DNA of 64,000 bases from assembly GCF_021391535.1 (NCBI RefSeq), contig NZ_CP090066.1, forward strand, positions 3,981,501 through 4,045,500. Direction: 5' to 3'. Of the stretch, positions 18,167 through 26,089 are shown one piece after another. The first letter of the stretch is position 1; every line of letters begins with the position of its first letter. Made by a program: the position numbers and the translations under genes. The notes under the pieces are model-generated. The model ran no database searches and was not told the origin of the DNA. It saw only the letters and a program-made list of their open reading frames with translations. The DNA comes from Aurantimonas sp. HBX-1 (GTDB lineage: Bacteria > Pseudomonadota > Alphaproteobacteria > Rhizobiales > Rhizobiaceae).

Positions 18167-18513
18167 CACGTCTTCCTCGTCGTTGCGGGCCGGGCGACCT
18201 CGAGGGCGCCCGAGCGGTTCGGATTTACGGGTTTCCTAACCGATCAGCCTGCCGTTGCGTAGTGCAGCACGGCGACACTGGCGGCTTGGTAAGGCGAAAC
18301 GCCCTCGCATCCCGGGAGTTTGCACGAGCCAGCGCGACGCCCCGGTTGCCGGCGATTTTGCCGCAGCCCCGGTTTACGCGGGGTTACAGGCAACGCCGGG
18401 CGATCGAGCGCGGCCGCCGCTCCGCCTCCGGGAGGCGCCGGCTGCGACATGAAACCTTCGTGAGCAGCGGCCGGTGGACCGGGGCCGGGGCCGCCGCGGG
18501 GGCCGCGCCTCGG
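18167..18513. other. Intergenic region, no gene seen
   Basis: 347 bp between the start of the transglycosylase gene and the end of the next minus-strand gene. Open frames here lack ribosome sites and recognisable products. It probably carries the transglycosylase promoter (AT-richer part near 18215-18245), but no element can be named. Confidence 0.4.
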
Positions 18514-18819
18514 CTATTCCTCCCCCTCCCGGCGCAACCAGGCGAGCGCGCCTGCGGCAAATCCCTTGAATTTCGGCGTCCCGTCGAGACCTGCGACGAG
18601 CAGGCGGTCGGGCGCGGTGCGGCGCTTGACGAAATGATAGAGACGCGACCGGGTCCCGCCGGTGCGCACCAGCAGCAGGCTCGGCGCCAGCACGAAGGCG
18701 TCGAGTTCGCCGGCGAGTGCCGCAAGCGGCGAGCCGCCCTCCGCGACGACCAGAAAGAGCCGCGTTTCGCCATCGCCGTCCGCCACAATGCAACCCTCCC
18801 GCCGTTCCGCCGCCGTCAC
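18514..18819 (-). CDS. Small hypothetical protein coupled to the YcaQ-type glycosylase gene
   Basis: Up to 101 aa, not recognised. GTG at 18819 overlaps the upstream TGA (GTGA). A second in-frame GTG at 18786 has a better ribosome site (GGGAGGG) and would give 90 residues. The protein is a compact alpha/beta candidate (TRLFLVVAEG, then LLLVRTGGTRSRLYHFV) with no signal peptide or cysteine motif. Coupling to the DNA glycosylase gene suggests a joint role, but no function can be assigned. Confidence 0.6.
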   Translation of the reverse strand: MTAAERREGCIVADGDGETRLFLVVAEGGSPLAALAGELDAFVLAPSLLLVRTGGTRSRLYHFVKRRTAPDRLLVAGLDGTPKFKGFAAGALAWLRREGEE

Positions 18820-19973
18820 TTCGCCAGCTGGAACTCTTCGAAGCGCTGCAGCGCGTCCTCGATCGCTGGCTTGTCCGACACCGGCGACGCGTCACCGATC
18901 CAGTTCCATTGCTGGATCAGCACCTTGCCGGCGGCCCGATCGGTCTTCAGGTCGAGCGCCGCGACGATGCGGTCGCCGGCCAGCACCGGCAGGGCGAAGT
19001 AGCCGAGCAGCCGCTTCTCCTTCGGGACGTAGGCCTCGAAGCGATGGGCATAGCCGAAGAACTGCTCCAGGCGCTTGCGCTGGATGACCAGCGGGTCGAA
19101 GGGCGACAATATGTGAACCAGCGCGGCCTTGGGGTCCGGGATCGTCTCCAGCGTCTCGGGCGCGGCCCAATGCGGCGTGTCGCCCGCCCCCTCCACCCGC
19201 AGTTCCACCAGCTGCCGGCGCTTTGCCCGCGCCTCCAGCAGCGGGCGGATCACCGGCTTGAGCGAGGGCTGCAGGTGGCAGATCGAGTCGAGGCTGACGA
19301 CGCCCTGCGACCGCAGCGCCCGGTCGATGCGGTAGTCGAGGACCTGACGCGGCGTCGCCGGCCGCGGCCGCGCCTCCCAGCCGAAATGCCGGTCCGTCAG
19401 TTCGTAGGTCTTCAGCATGCCGGCGCGGGCCGAGATGACGAGGTCGCCATTGTAGAACGCCATCTGCAGCGCCCGCTTGGAGGGCTTGCGGCTCGCCCAG
19501 GCATGGTCCTTCTCGACGAGCACGTCGTCGTCGATGTCGCGGATGGTCAGCGGGCCGTTGTCCCGGATCAGCGTGAGAACCTTGCGCATGTCGGCCGCGG
19601 TCACCGCGCCGAACCACTTCGCCGGCGCCGCGCGATGCCGGCGCATCGCCGGCAGGAAGAAGCGGAAGTCCTTCGCCGGCACGTAGGACAGGGCGTGGGT
19701 CCAGTACTCGAAGACGGTCCTGTCGACGCTCTGCGCCCGATGGAGATCGGCGCGCTCATAGGCCGGGATTCGGGTCCAGAGAATGTGGTGGTGGCTGCGC
19801 TCGACCACGTGGATCGTGTCGATCTGGACATAGCCGAGCTGTGCCACCACCGCAGGCGTCGCCGCGGCGCCGGCCCCGAACGGCGCCGGCCGGTCGAGGC
19901 ACTGGGCACCGAGCCAGATCCGGCGGGCCGCTGCCAGGGGGAGCGTGGGCCGGGCGGGCGGCGCTGGCGGCAT
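18816..19973 (-). CDS. Winged-helix DNA glycosylase-like protein, YcaQ/AlkX (DUF1006, HTH_42) family
   Basis: 385 aa. The N-terminal VVAQLGYVQIDTIHVVERSHHHILWTR contains the QxD catalytic motif of the YcaQ branch. Winged-helix repeats follow, and the C-terminal domain has SPFDPLVIQRKRLEQFFGYAHRFEAYVPKEKR, a strong family hallmark. E. coli YcaQ unhooks interstrand crosslinks and removes N7-alkylguanines, so a role in alkylation or crosslink repair is expected. The start is the first Met before the conserved core. It is followed by a 4-bp overlapping small gene. Confidence 0.87.
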   Translation of the reverse strand: MPPAPPARPTLPLAAARRIWLGAQCLDRPAPFGAGAAATPAVVAQLGYVQIDTIHVVERSHHHILWTRIPAYERADLHRAQSVDRTVFEYWTHALSYVPAKDFRFFLPAMRRHRAAPAKWFGAVTAADMRKVLTLIRDNGPLTIRDIDDDVLVEKDHAWASRKPSKRALQMAFYNGDLVISARAGMLKTYELTDRHFGWEARPRPATPRQVLDYRIDRALRSQGVVSLDSICHLQPSLKPVIRPLLEARAKRRQLVELRVEGAGDTPHWAAPETLETIPDPKAALVHILSPFDPLVIQRKRLEQFFGYAHRFEAYVPKEKRLLGYFALPVLAGDRIVAALDLKTDRAAGKVLIQQWNWIGDASPVSDKPAIEDALQRFEEFQLAK

Positions 19974-20078
19974 GGCGTGTCCCTCGTCGCAAGACCGGCG
20001 GACGTGCCGGCATCACCGTCCTAGCCGAGCCCACGGCCCGCGTCATCGCACCGCGGGCGGATGGCGGCGATGCGCATG

Positions 20079-20108
20079 AAAAAGGGCCGCGTCCCGAAGG
20101 AGCGGCCC
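20079..20108 (-). terminator. Rho-independent terminator for the secreted-protein gene
   Basis: Reading the minus strand, GGGGCCGC, an 11-base loop, then GCGGCCC followed by TTTTT (+ strand AAAAAGGGCCGC ... GCGGCCC). It lies about 40 bp after the stop at 20150 and is the clearest intrinsic terminator in the window. Confidence 0.8.
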
Positions 20109-20149
20109 CTGATAGTCCGGCTGATGGGTCGAAGGGACCCGATTTCAGC

Positions 20150-20566
20150 TTACTGGACGACGGTGGTGCTCGACTCGTCCTGCAGCGCCTTGCCCGACTG
20201 GGTGACCGGCGCGGTCGACGGCGAGAAGGTCGCGCCGGAACCCGGAACCAGAACGTCCGAGACGGTGTCGGCCGCGCCAACCGTCACGCCGGCCACGCCC
20301 TCGGCGACGGCCTCGCGCTCGGCGGCGCGGTTCAGCTCGATCTCGGCCTCGTTGCCGGGCACGATCGTGTTGTTAACCGGGCTGTTGACCGTCGTGGCCA
20401 TCTCGTTGCCCGTGGTCGCCGCGACGGCGTTGCGCTCGTCGGCGCGGTCGAGTTCGATGGTGGTCTCCGAGCCGGGGATCTGCGGCGTCTGCTCCTGGGC
20501 GAGCGCTGCGCCCGAAAGCAGAGTAGCGGAAAATACAGCGATAGTGAAATTACGAACGTTCTTCAT
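20150..20566 (-). CDS. Small secreted protein with two internal repeats, unknown function
   Basis: 138 aa. A signal peptide (MKNVRNFTIAVFSATLLSG, ending in ALAQ) indicates export. The mature part has two imperfect repeats: IPGSETTIELDRADERNAVA and VPGNEAEIELNRAAEREAVA, each followed by a Gly/Thr/Val-rich stretch. A third weaker unit starts at VPGSGATFS. The protein is acidic, lacks cysteine and looks extended or disordered. It has its own AT-rich upstream region and a strong terminator, so it is a stand-alone, probably well-expressed gene. No family is recognised. Confidence 0.75.
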   Translation of the reverse strand: MKNVRNFTIAVFSATLLSGAALAQEQTPQIPGSETTIELDRADERNAVAATTGNEMATTVNSPVNNTIVPGNEAEIELNRAAEREAVAEGVAGVTVGAADTVSDVLVPGSGATFSPSTAPVTQSGKALQDESSTTVVQ

Positions 20567-20825
20567 TTGTGGTCATTCTTTCTTCTGCGACTGCAGCTTA
20601 AACGGTTTTTATCTAGATGATCGATGTCGGTGCATCGTCGTCGGGGGGCTAACTGGCTGGGGCCGGTTTGGTTTCTTCACGGACTGTCAACGAAACGTGT
20701 ACGTTCGGCCTGGTACGGGACACGGCTGCCAGCCGGGGCGCACCAGTGACCGCCGTGGAACAGCCTGCGACAGCGGGTGCGACGTGCCGCCGCACCCGAT
20801 CAAGACGTTGCGGTGACAGCGAAGA

Positions 20826-22709
20826 TCAGTGGCCGATGGCCGAAGACGCCGGGCGCGCGACCGTCACCGGGGCGGGATCGGCAGACGACGGTCCCGACAA
20901 GGCGCGCAGGGCGTTGAGGATCACCGCCACGTCGATCGCCTCCTGGAACAGCGCCCCGGCGATCGGCGTCAGGTAGCCGAGGGCGGCGGCAACCATGCCG
21001 AGGCCGGAGAGCCCCAGCCCGACGACGACGCTCTGCATGGCGATGCCCCGGGAGCGGCGGGCGATGACGACGGCCTCGGCGACGCGGTCTATCCGGTCCA
21101 CCAGGAGGACGACGTCGGCCGCCTGCGAGGAGGCGGTGGCGCCCCGCGCGCCGAGGGCGATGCCGACGCTGGCGGCGGCGAGCGCCGGCGCGTCGTTGAT
21201 GCCGTCGCCCACCATCATCGTCGGGGCGAGGCGATGTTCGGCCCCGACGATCTCGACCTTGCGCGACGGCGTGCAGTCGGCGTGGACGAAATCGAGGCCG
21301 AGGACGGCGTCGATGGCGTGCGCGGTCGGGGCATCGTCCCCGGTCACCATGCCGATGCGCCTGATGCCGGCCGCTCGCAGCCCCCGGATCGTCGCCACCG
21401 CATCCGGCCGCAGCGCGTCGCCCATCACCAGGAGGGCGGCGAGTTCCCCGTCGATGCTGACATAGATCCGGAGCGTGTCGCCGTGATCGCCGGGAGCCGC
21501 CCAGGGCGGCACCGGCCGGTCCGGCCAGACCATCTGGCGCGAGCCCGCCCGGACCAGCCGGCCGGCGACGTTGCCCTCGAGCCCGGCGCCGAGGGTCTCG
21601 CGGATGTCGGACGGAAAGCTGAGCGCCGCGCCGCGCTGGCGGGCGGCGTCGATGACGGCCTCTGCCAGGACGTGGTGCGAGCCCTGCTCCAGCGAGGCGG
21701 CGAACGCCAGCGCCTCGGACGCATCCACCCCCGGCGCCGTGCGGATCTCGACCAGGCGTGCTCCGCCCTCGGTGAGCGTCCCGGTCTTGTCGAACAGCGC
21801 GGTGCGCACCTCCGAGAGGGCTTCCAGCGCCGCGCCGCCCTTCATCAGGATGCCGCGCCGCGCCGCCCGCGAGACGCCGCCGATCAGCGCCACGGGCGCC
21901 GCCAGGATCAGCGGGCAGGGCGTCGCGACCACCAGCACCGCCAGACCCCGGATCGGATCGCCCGACAGCGCCCAGGCCGCCCCGGCGACCGCCAGCGTCA
22001 GCGGCAGGAGCAGGATCGCGAAGCGGTCGGCCATGCGGATGAACGGCGCCTTGGCGGTCTGCGCCGCCTCGACCATGCGCACGATCCCGGCATAGGTGCT
22101 TGCCTCGACCCTCGCCGTCGCCCGCAGGTGGAACGCCTCGCCGGCGTTGACGCTGCCGCTGCGCAGCTTCTCGCCGCTGTCGCGGCGCACCGCGATCGGC
22201 TCGCCGGTAAGGGCGGATTCGTCGAGGCTCGCCTGCCGGTCGAGCAGCACGCCGTCGACCGGCAGCACCTCGCCGGCGCGTACCAGCAGCCGGTCGCCGA
22301 CCTCCACCATGGCGACCGCCACATCGACATAGCCGTCGTCCGACTGGCGGTGCGCAAGGCGCGGCGTGCGGTCGGTGAGCGCCGTCAGGTCGGCCTCGGC
22401 GCGGTGCATGGCGAGGTCCTCGAGCACGTTGCCGCCGGCGAACATGATCGCCACGACCAGCGCCGCGAGCGGCTCGCCGAGCGCCAGCGCCGCGCTCATC
22501 GAGACGAGCGCGATGGCGTCGACGCCGACCCTTCGCTGCCACAGCTTGACGGCGATCGACCCGGCCAGCACCGCGACGACGGGGCCGGTCGCGACCGCCC
22601 AGACCAGCGCCGCAAGCTCGCCCTGCCCGCGCCACCAGAACACGCCGCCGAGTGACAGGCCGACGAGCGCCACGACCAGCATAGCGCCATGCAGGAAACG
22701 GGTGGTCAT
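20826..22709 (-). CDS. Heavy-metal P1B-type ATPase with TPC motif, no N-terminal metal-binding domain
   Basis: 627 aa. Core P-type motifs are intact: TGE (168-170), phosphorylated Asp307 in DKTGTLT, MVTGDD and GDGINDAPA. The transmembrane metal site reads T263-P264-C265 rather than CPC, CPH or SPC. By the usual P1B classes this resembles P1B-5 (Nia-like nickel/iron exporters). The nucleotide-domain HP dipeptide of P1B pumps is His345-His346 here. There is no HMA domain at the N-terminus and no haemerythrin domain at the C-terminus. It is preceded by a 63-aa gene in the same operon, with an FNR-type box upstream. Confidence 0.88.
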   Translation of the reverse strand: MTTRFLHGAMLVVALVGLSLGGVFWWRGQGELAALVWAVATGPVVAVLAGSIAVKLWQRRVGVDAIALVSMSAALALGEPLAALVVAIMFAGGNVLEDLAMHRAEADLTALTDRTPRLAHRQSDDGYVDVAVAMVEVGDRLLVRAGEVLPVDGVLLDRQASLDESALTGEPIAVRRDSGEKLRSGSVNAGEAFHLRATARVEASTYAGIVRMVEAAQTAKAPFIRMADRFAILLLPLTLAVAGAAWALSGDPIRGLAVLVVATPCPLILAAPVALIGGVSRAARRGILMKGGAALEALSEVRTALFDKTGTLTEGGARLVEIRTAPGVDASEALAFAASLEQGSHHVLAEAVIDAARQRGAALSFPSDIRETLGAGLEGNVAGRLVRAGSRQMVWPDRPVPPWAAPGDHGDTLRIYVSIDGELAALLVMGDALRPDAVATIRGLRAAGIRRIGMVTGDDAPTAHAIDAVLGLDFVHADCTPSRKVEIVGAEHRLAPTMMVGDGINDAPALAAASVGIALGARGATASSQAADVVLLVDRIDRVAEAVVIARRSRGIAMQSVVVGLGLSGLGMVAAALGYLTPIAGALFQEAIDVAVILNALRALSGPSSADPAPVTVARPASSAIGH

Positions 22710-22734
22710 CGCCCGGCCGCGCCGCCTGCCCCTG

Positions 22735-22926
22735 TCATCTCAGCCGCGTCCCGGCAATCACCGCTGCCTCCTCGCACCGGGCAAGCAGGCTCTCGGCGAG
22801 GTCGACGCGCAGCTGCAGCTCGCGCCAGCTCTCCTGCAGGCGCACGGTCGCCCGCGGCGGCGGGCAGCGCCGGTGGTCGCGGGCTGCGGTATCGGCGTCG
22901 TACTGGAACGGCGTCAGCGATGGCAT
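22735..22926 (-). CDS. 63-aa protein, first gene of the metal-ATPase operon
   Basis: Starts at an ATG with a near-ideal GGGAGGA five bases upstream, which is strong support for a short gene. The sequence begins MPSLTPFQYDADTAARDHRR, followed by an amphipathic helical stretch (residues about 25-58) with two cysteines and three histidine or arginine clusters. No transmembrane segment or known family is seen. It ends 25 bp before the ATPase start and shares its promoter, so it may act with the pump, for example as a metal-binding or adaptor peptide; that is inference. Confidence 0.65.
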   Translation of the reverse strand: MPSLTPFQYDADTAARDHRRCPPPRATVRLQESWRELQLRVDLAESLLARCEEAAVIAGTRLR

Positions 22927-22981
22927 CGGATCCTCCCGGAGATGAGGTCGCCGAGGCTCGCCGCTTTCGCCGGGCCCGGCC

Positions 22982-22995
22982 TTGATCTGGCGCAA
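22982..22995. promoter_or_regulatory. FNR/FixK-type box for the metal-ATPase operon
   Basis: TTGATCTGGCGCAA, matching TTGAT-N4-(A/C)(T/G)CAA with one changed base in the right half. Its centre is 62.5 bp from the start codon of the 63-aa gene, compatible with a class II promoter (centre near -41.5) and a leader of about 20 bases. Confidence 0.6.
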
Positions 22996-23014
22996 CCCGG
23001 GCACGCAGCACCGC

Positions 23015-23028
23015 TTGACCGGCATCAA
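23015..23028. promoter_or_regulatory. FNR/FixK-type box for the flavodoxin-fold oxidoreductase gene
   Basis: TTGACCGGCATCAA, an almost perfect anaerobox (TTGAC-N4-ATCAA). Its centre is 62.5 bp from the start of the + strand gene at 23084, exactly the distance of the companion box to the opposite gene. Confidence 0.65.
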
Positions 23029-23083
23029 GGCGCCGCCTCCGTCCGGCGGCAGGATGCCGGCACGCCGCAGCCGGAGCCGATCC

Positions 23084-23674
23084 ATGCCTCGCCGCATCCT
23101 GATCCTCGTCGGGCACCCCGACCCCGCCCCTGAGCGCTTCTGCCGCGCCCTTGCCGAAGCCTATCGCGACGGCGCCGCCAGCGCCGGCCACAGCGTCCGC
23201 GTCATCGACCTCGCGACGCTGGACATTCCGTTCCTGCGCAGCCAGGAGGCGTTTCTCCATGCCGGCGTGCCGGCGGATCTCGCGCCGGCCAGCGCGGCGA
23301 TCGTCGAGGCCGAGCACATCGTCCTGATCTTCCCGCTCTGGCTCGGCACCATGCCGGCGCTGCTCAAGGCCTTCCTCGAGCAGACGATGCGCCCCGGCCT
23401 TGCCTTCCTCTACGGCGCGGGGCCCGCTGGCCTGCCGAAGCCCGCGCTTGCCGGACGCTCGGCGCGGATCGTCGTCACCATGGGCATGCCAGCGCTCGCC
23501 TACCGGCTCTGGTTCCGCGATCACGGCATCGCCTGCCTCAGGCGAAACATCCTCAACTTCGTCGGCATCAAGCCGGTGCGGGAGACGCTTTTCGGCAGCG
23601 TGGACTCCGCGAGCAAGGCCCGGCGCGACCGCTGGCTCGCGGCGATGCGCAAGCTTGGCACGCGCGGCATCTGA
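23084..23674 (+). CDS. Flavodoxin-fold NAD(P)H oxidoreductase
   Basis: 196 aa. The N-terminus RRILILVGHPDPAPERFCRAL is the FMN phosphate-binding start of the flavodoxin_2/NQO1-like family. IVLIFPLWLGTMPALLKAFLEQTMRPG is the hallmark of the substrate/FMN pocket. Such enzymes reduce quinones or act as ancillary subunits of potassium efflux systems. An in-frame TTG at 22982 would start within an FNR-type box; the ATG at 23084 directly precedes the conserved fold. It is divergent from the metal ATPase operon and likely induced at low oxygen. Confidence 0.82.
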   Translation: MPRRILILVGHPDPAPERFCRALAEAYRDGAASAGHSVRVIDLATLDIPFLRSQEAFLHAGVPADLAPASAAIVEAEHIVLIFPLWLGTMPALLKAFLEQTMRPGLAFLYGAGPAGLPKPALAGRSARIVVTMGMPALAYRLWFRDHGIACLRRNILNFVGIKPVRETLFGSVDSASKARRDRWLAAMRKLGTRGI

Positions 23675-23773
23675 CGGTCTCGGCGCGGGCCCATCCGCCG
23701 TTTCGTCGGCCAGGCGCAGAAACGGGCAGCCAGGGCCGCCCGTCTCGTCGCGCTCATCCTGACAGGCGGACCG

Positions 23774-24103
23774 TCAGTGGCTGATCATCCAGGGACGCTT
23801 GGAAGGAAACCCCTTGGCGGCGTTCGCAGCGGGCGGCGAGAAGCCCTTCGGCTTCGGCCCGCAGCAGCCGCAGCCGGCGCCGTGGCCGCCGGAGGCGCGC
23901 TTGGGCTCGTTGGCGCTGCGCTCGTTGGTGGCGCTGGCGCCGCGCCGCCCGGCATCCATCATCGACAGGCGCGGCGCGGTGAGGATCACCCGCCGCGCCG
24001 CGTCGCCGCAGTCCGGACAGGGCGACGGCTCGGCGGCCTCCGCCATCGGGCGGAGGCGCGTGAAGGTGCCGCAATCGTCGCAGGCATAGTCGTAGAACGG
24101 CAT
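23774..24103 (-). CDS. fmdB: FmdB-family zinc-ribbon protein
   Basis: 109 aa. The N-terminal zinc ribbon MPFYDYACDDCG then CPDCG gives two CxxC knuckles (residues about 8-11 and 29-32), as in FmdB of Methylophilus, which regulates amide utilisation. The C-terminal half is Gly/Cys-rich (GAGCGCCGPKPKG) and could bind another metal. It starts one base after the formamidase stop, so it is co-translated. It is the last gene of the urt-like/formamidase operon. Confidence 0.85.
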   Translation of the reverse strand: MPFYDYACDDCGTFTRLRPMAEAAEPSPCPDCGDAARRVILTAPRLSMMDAGRRGASATNERSANEPKRASGGHGAGCGCCGPKPKGFSPPAANAAKGFPSKRPWMISH

Positions 24104-24104
24104 C

Positions 24105-25337
24105 TCAGAGATCCGGCGCCAGCGGCATGTCGATCGAGCCGTCGAGATATTTCGTCGGCCCGTCGACGCCAGGCATCAGGTCGAACTCGAAGATGTCGGT
24201 GGGCAGCCACAGCGTCGCGCAGGCATTGGGCACGTCGACGACGCCGGAGATGTGGCCCTGCACCGGCGCGGTGCCGAGGATCGAGTAGGCCTGGGCACCC
24301 GAGTAGCCGAACTTCTTCAGGTATTCGATGGCGTTGAGGCAGGCCTGGCGGTAGGCGATGTGGACGTCGAGATAATGCTGCTTGCCGCCCTCGTCGACCG
24401 AGATCCCCTCGAAGATCAGGAAGTCGTCGTATTTCGGCGCCATCGGCGAGGGCCGGAAGATCGGGTTCTTGATGCCGTATTTGGCCATGCCGTCCTTGAT
24501 CAGCGACACCTTGATGTGCAGCCAGCCGGCCATCTCGATGGCGCCGCAGAAGGTGATCTCGCCGTCACCCTGGCTGAAATGCAGGTCGCCCATCGAGAGC
24601 CCCGCCCCGTCGACATAGACCGGGAAATAGACCTTCGAGCCGCGCGACAGGTCCTTGATGTCGCAATTGCCGCCATGCTCGCGCGGCGGCACGGTGCGGG
24701 CGCCCTCGGCCGCGGCCTTGTCGCGCGTCTCGCCCTTCAGCTTGCCCATGTGGGCGCTCGGTCCGCCGTCGGGCAGCGTCGCCAGCGTCGGCACGCGGGT
24801 CGGGTCGGTGTCGAACAGAGCCTTCTCGCGGCTGTTCCAGGTGTCGAGCATCTTCTGGTCGGGCAGGCAGCCGATCAGGCCGGGATGGATCAGGCCGGCA
24901 TAGCGCACGCCGGGGATGTGGCGCGACTTGGTGAACATGCCCTCGAAGTCCCAGATCGACTTCTGCGCCATCGGGAAGTGCTCGGTCAGGAAGCCGCCGC
25001 CATTCTGCTTGGAGAAGAAGCCGTTGAAGCCCCAGAGGCTGTGGTCGAAGGCGCCGATGTCTAGGATGTCGACGACCAGCAGGTCGCCGGGGGCGGCGCC
25101 CTTGACGCCGATCGGGCCGGACAGGAAATGCACCTGGGAAAGGTCGACGTCGCGCACGTCGGCGGCGTCGTCGTCGTTCTTGATCTGGCCGCCGGTCCAG
25201 TCGAAGGTCTCGATCTTGAAGTCGTCGCCCGGCTCCACCCAGCAGGCCATCGGGATGTCCGGGTGCCAGCGGTTGTGGATCATCTCGTTGTCGTAAGGCG
25301 ATGTGTCGAGATCGACCTTGATGAGCGTGTCGGTCAT
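24105..25337 (-). CDS. fmdA: Formamidase / acetamidase family
   Basis: 410 aa, close to the 407 of Methylophilus FmdA. It begins TDTLIKVDLDTSPYDNEMIHNRWHPDIPM, a highly conserved start of this family, and contains GDLLVVDILDIG, HPGLIGCLPD, HGGNCDIKDLSRG and MGDLHFSQGDGEI. It hydrolyses formamide (or short amides) to formate and ammonia in the cytoplasm. It sits downstream of an amide/urea ABC transporter, so imported amide would be degraded for nitrogen. The gap to the transporter ATPase gene is 52 bp. Confidence 0.93.
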   Translation of the reverse strand: MTDTLIKVDLDTSPYDNEMIHNRWHPDIPMACWVEPGDDFKIETFDWTGGQIKNDDDAADVRDVDLSQVHFLSGPIGVKGAAPGDLLVVDILDIGAFDHSLWGFNGFFSKQNGGGFLTEHFPMAQKSIWDFEGMFTKSRHIPGVRYAGLIHPGLIGCLPDQKMLDTWNSREKALFDTDPTRVPTLATLPDGGPSAHMGKLKGETRDKAAAEGARTVPPREHGGNCDIKDLSRGSKVYFPVYVDGAGLSMGDLHFSQGDGEITFCGAIEMAGWLHIKVSLIKDGMAKYGIKNPIFRPSPMAPKYDDFLIFEGISVDEGGKQHYLDVHIAYRQACLNAIEYLKKFGYSGAQAYSILGTAPVQGHISGVVDVPNACATLWLPTDIFEFDLMPGVDGPTKYLDGSIDMPLAPDL

Positions 25338-25389
25338 GTGCTGTCCCCCTGTTTTCCTTGGATGATGCGGGTGGCTGGGTGCGGTCCCG

Positions 25390-26079
25390 TCAGACCGACA
25401 GGAATTTCGCGATCTTCGCCTCGTTGACGGAGGCGACGGGCTCGTCGTGGACGATGGCGCCGTTCTCGAGCACCAGGACGCGGTCGGCGATGTCGAGGGC
25501 GAAGGAGAGGACCTGCTCCGACACCACGATCGACAGGCCCTTCTCGTCGCGGATCTTCTTCAGCGTGCGGCCGATCTCGCGGATGATCGAAGGCTGGATC
25601 CCCTCGGTCGGCTCGTCGAGCAGCAGCACCTTCGGCCGCGAGGCGAGCGCCCGGGCGATGGCGATCTGCTGCTGCTGGCCGCCGGAGAGATTGCCGCCGC
25701 GGCGCTTGCGCATCTCGAGGAGCACCGGGAACAATTCATAGATGTCGCCCGGCACCTCGCGCTCGCCGGTCACCGTCAGGCCGGTCTCGATATTCTCGCG
25801 CACCGTCATGGTGGAGAAGATCATCCGTCCCTGCGGCACGTAGGCGACGCCGCCCTTCACCCGCTCGTGGCTCTTGGCCCTGGTGATGTCGCTGCCGTCG
25901 ACGGTGATCGTTCCGCCGGTAGCCGGCACGATGCCCATCAGCGACTTCATGAGCGTCGTCTTGCCCATGCCGTTGCGGCCCATGATGGCGATAATCTCGT
26001 TCTTGGCGACGTCGAAGTTCAGCCCGTGCAGGACCTCGCTCGACCCGTAGGCGGCATGGAGGTTGGCGACGTTCAGCAT
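25390..26079 (-). CDS. urtE: Urea/short-amide ABC transporter ATP-binding protein (UrtE type)
   Basis: 229 aa. Walker A GRNGMGKTTLMKSLMG, the UrtE-like GVAYVPQGRMIFSTMTVREN, signature LSGGQQQQIAIARA and Walker B LLLDEPTEGIQPS. It couples ATP hydrolysis to import with UrtD. It follows urtD by 10 bp. In clusters with formamidase this transporter class also moves formamide and acetamide, so the ligand may be either urea or amides. Confidence 0.9.
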   Translation of the reverse strand: MLNVANLHAAYGSSEVLHGLNFDVAKNEIIAIMGRNGMGKTTLMKSLMGIVPATGGTITVDGSDITRAKSHERVKGGVAYVPQGRMIFSTMTVRENIETGLTVTGEREVPGDIYELFPVLLEMRKRRGGNLSGGQQQQIAIARALASRPKVLLLDEPTEGIQPSIIREIGRTLKKIRDEKGLSIVVSEQVLSFALDIADRVLVLENGAIVHDEPVASVNEAKIAKFLSV

Positions 26080-26089
26080 GATGGGTCCC

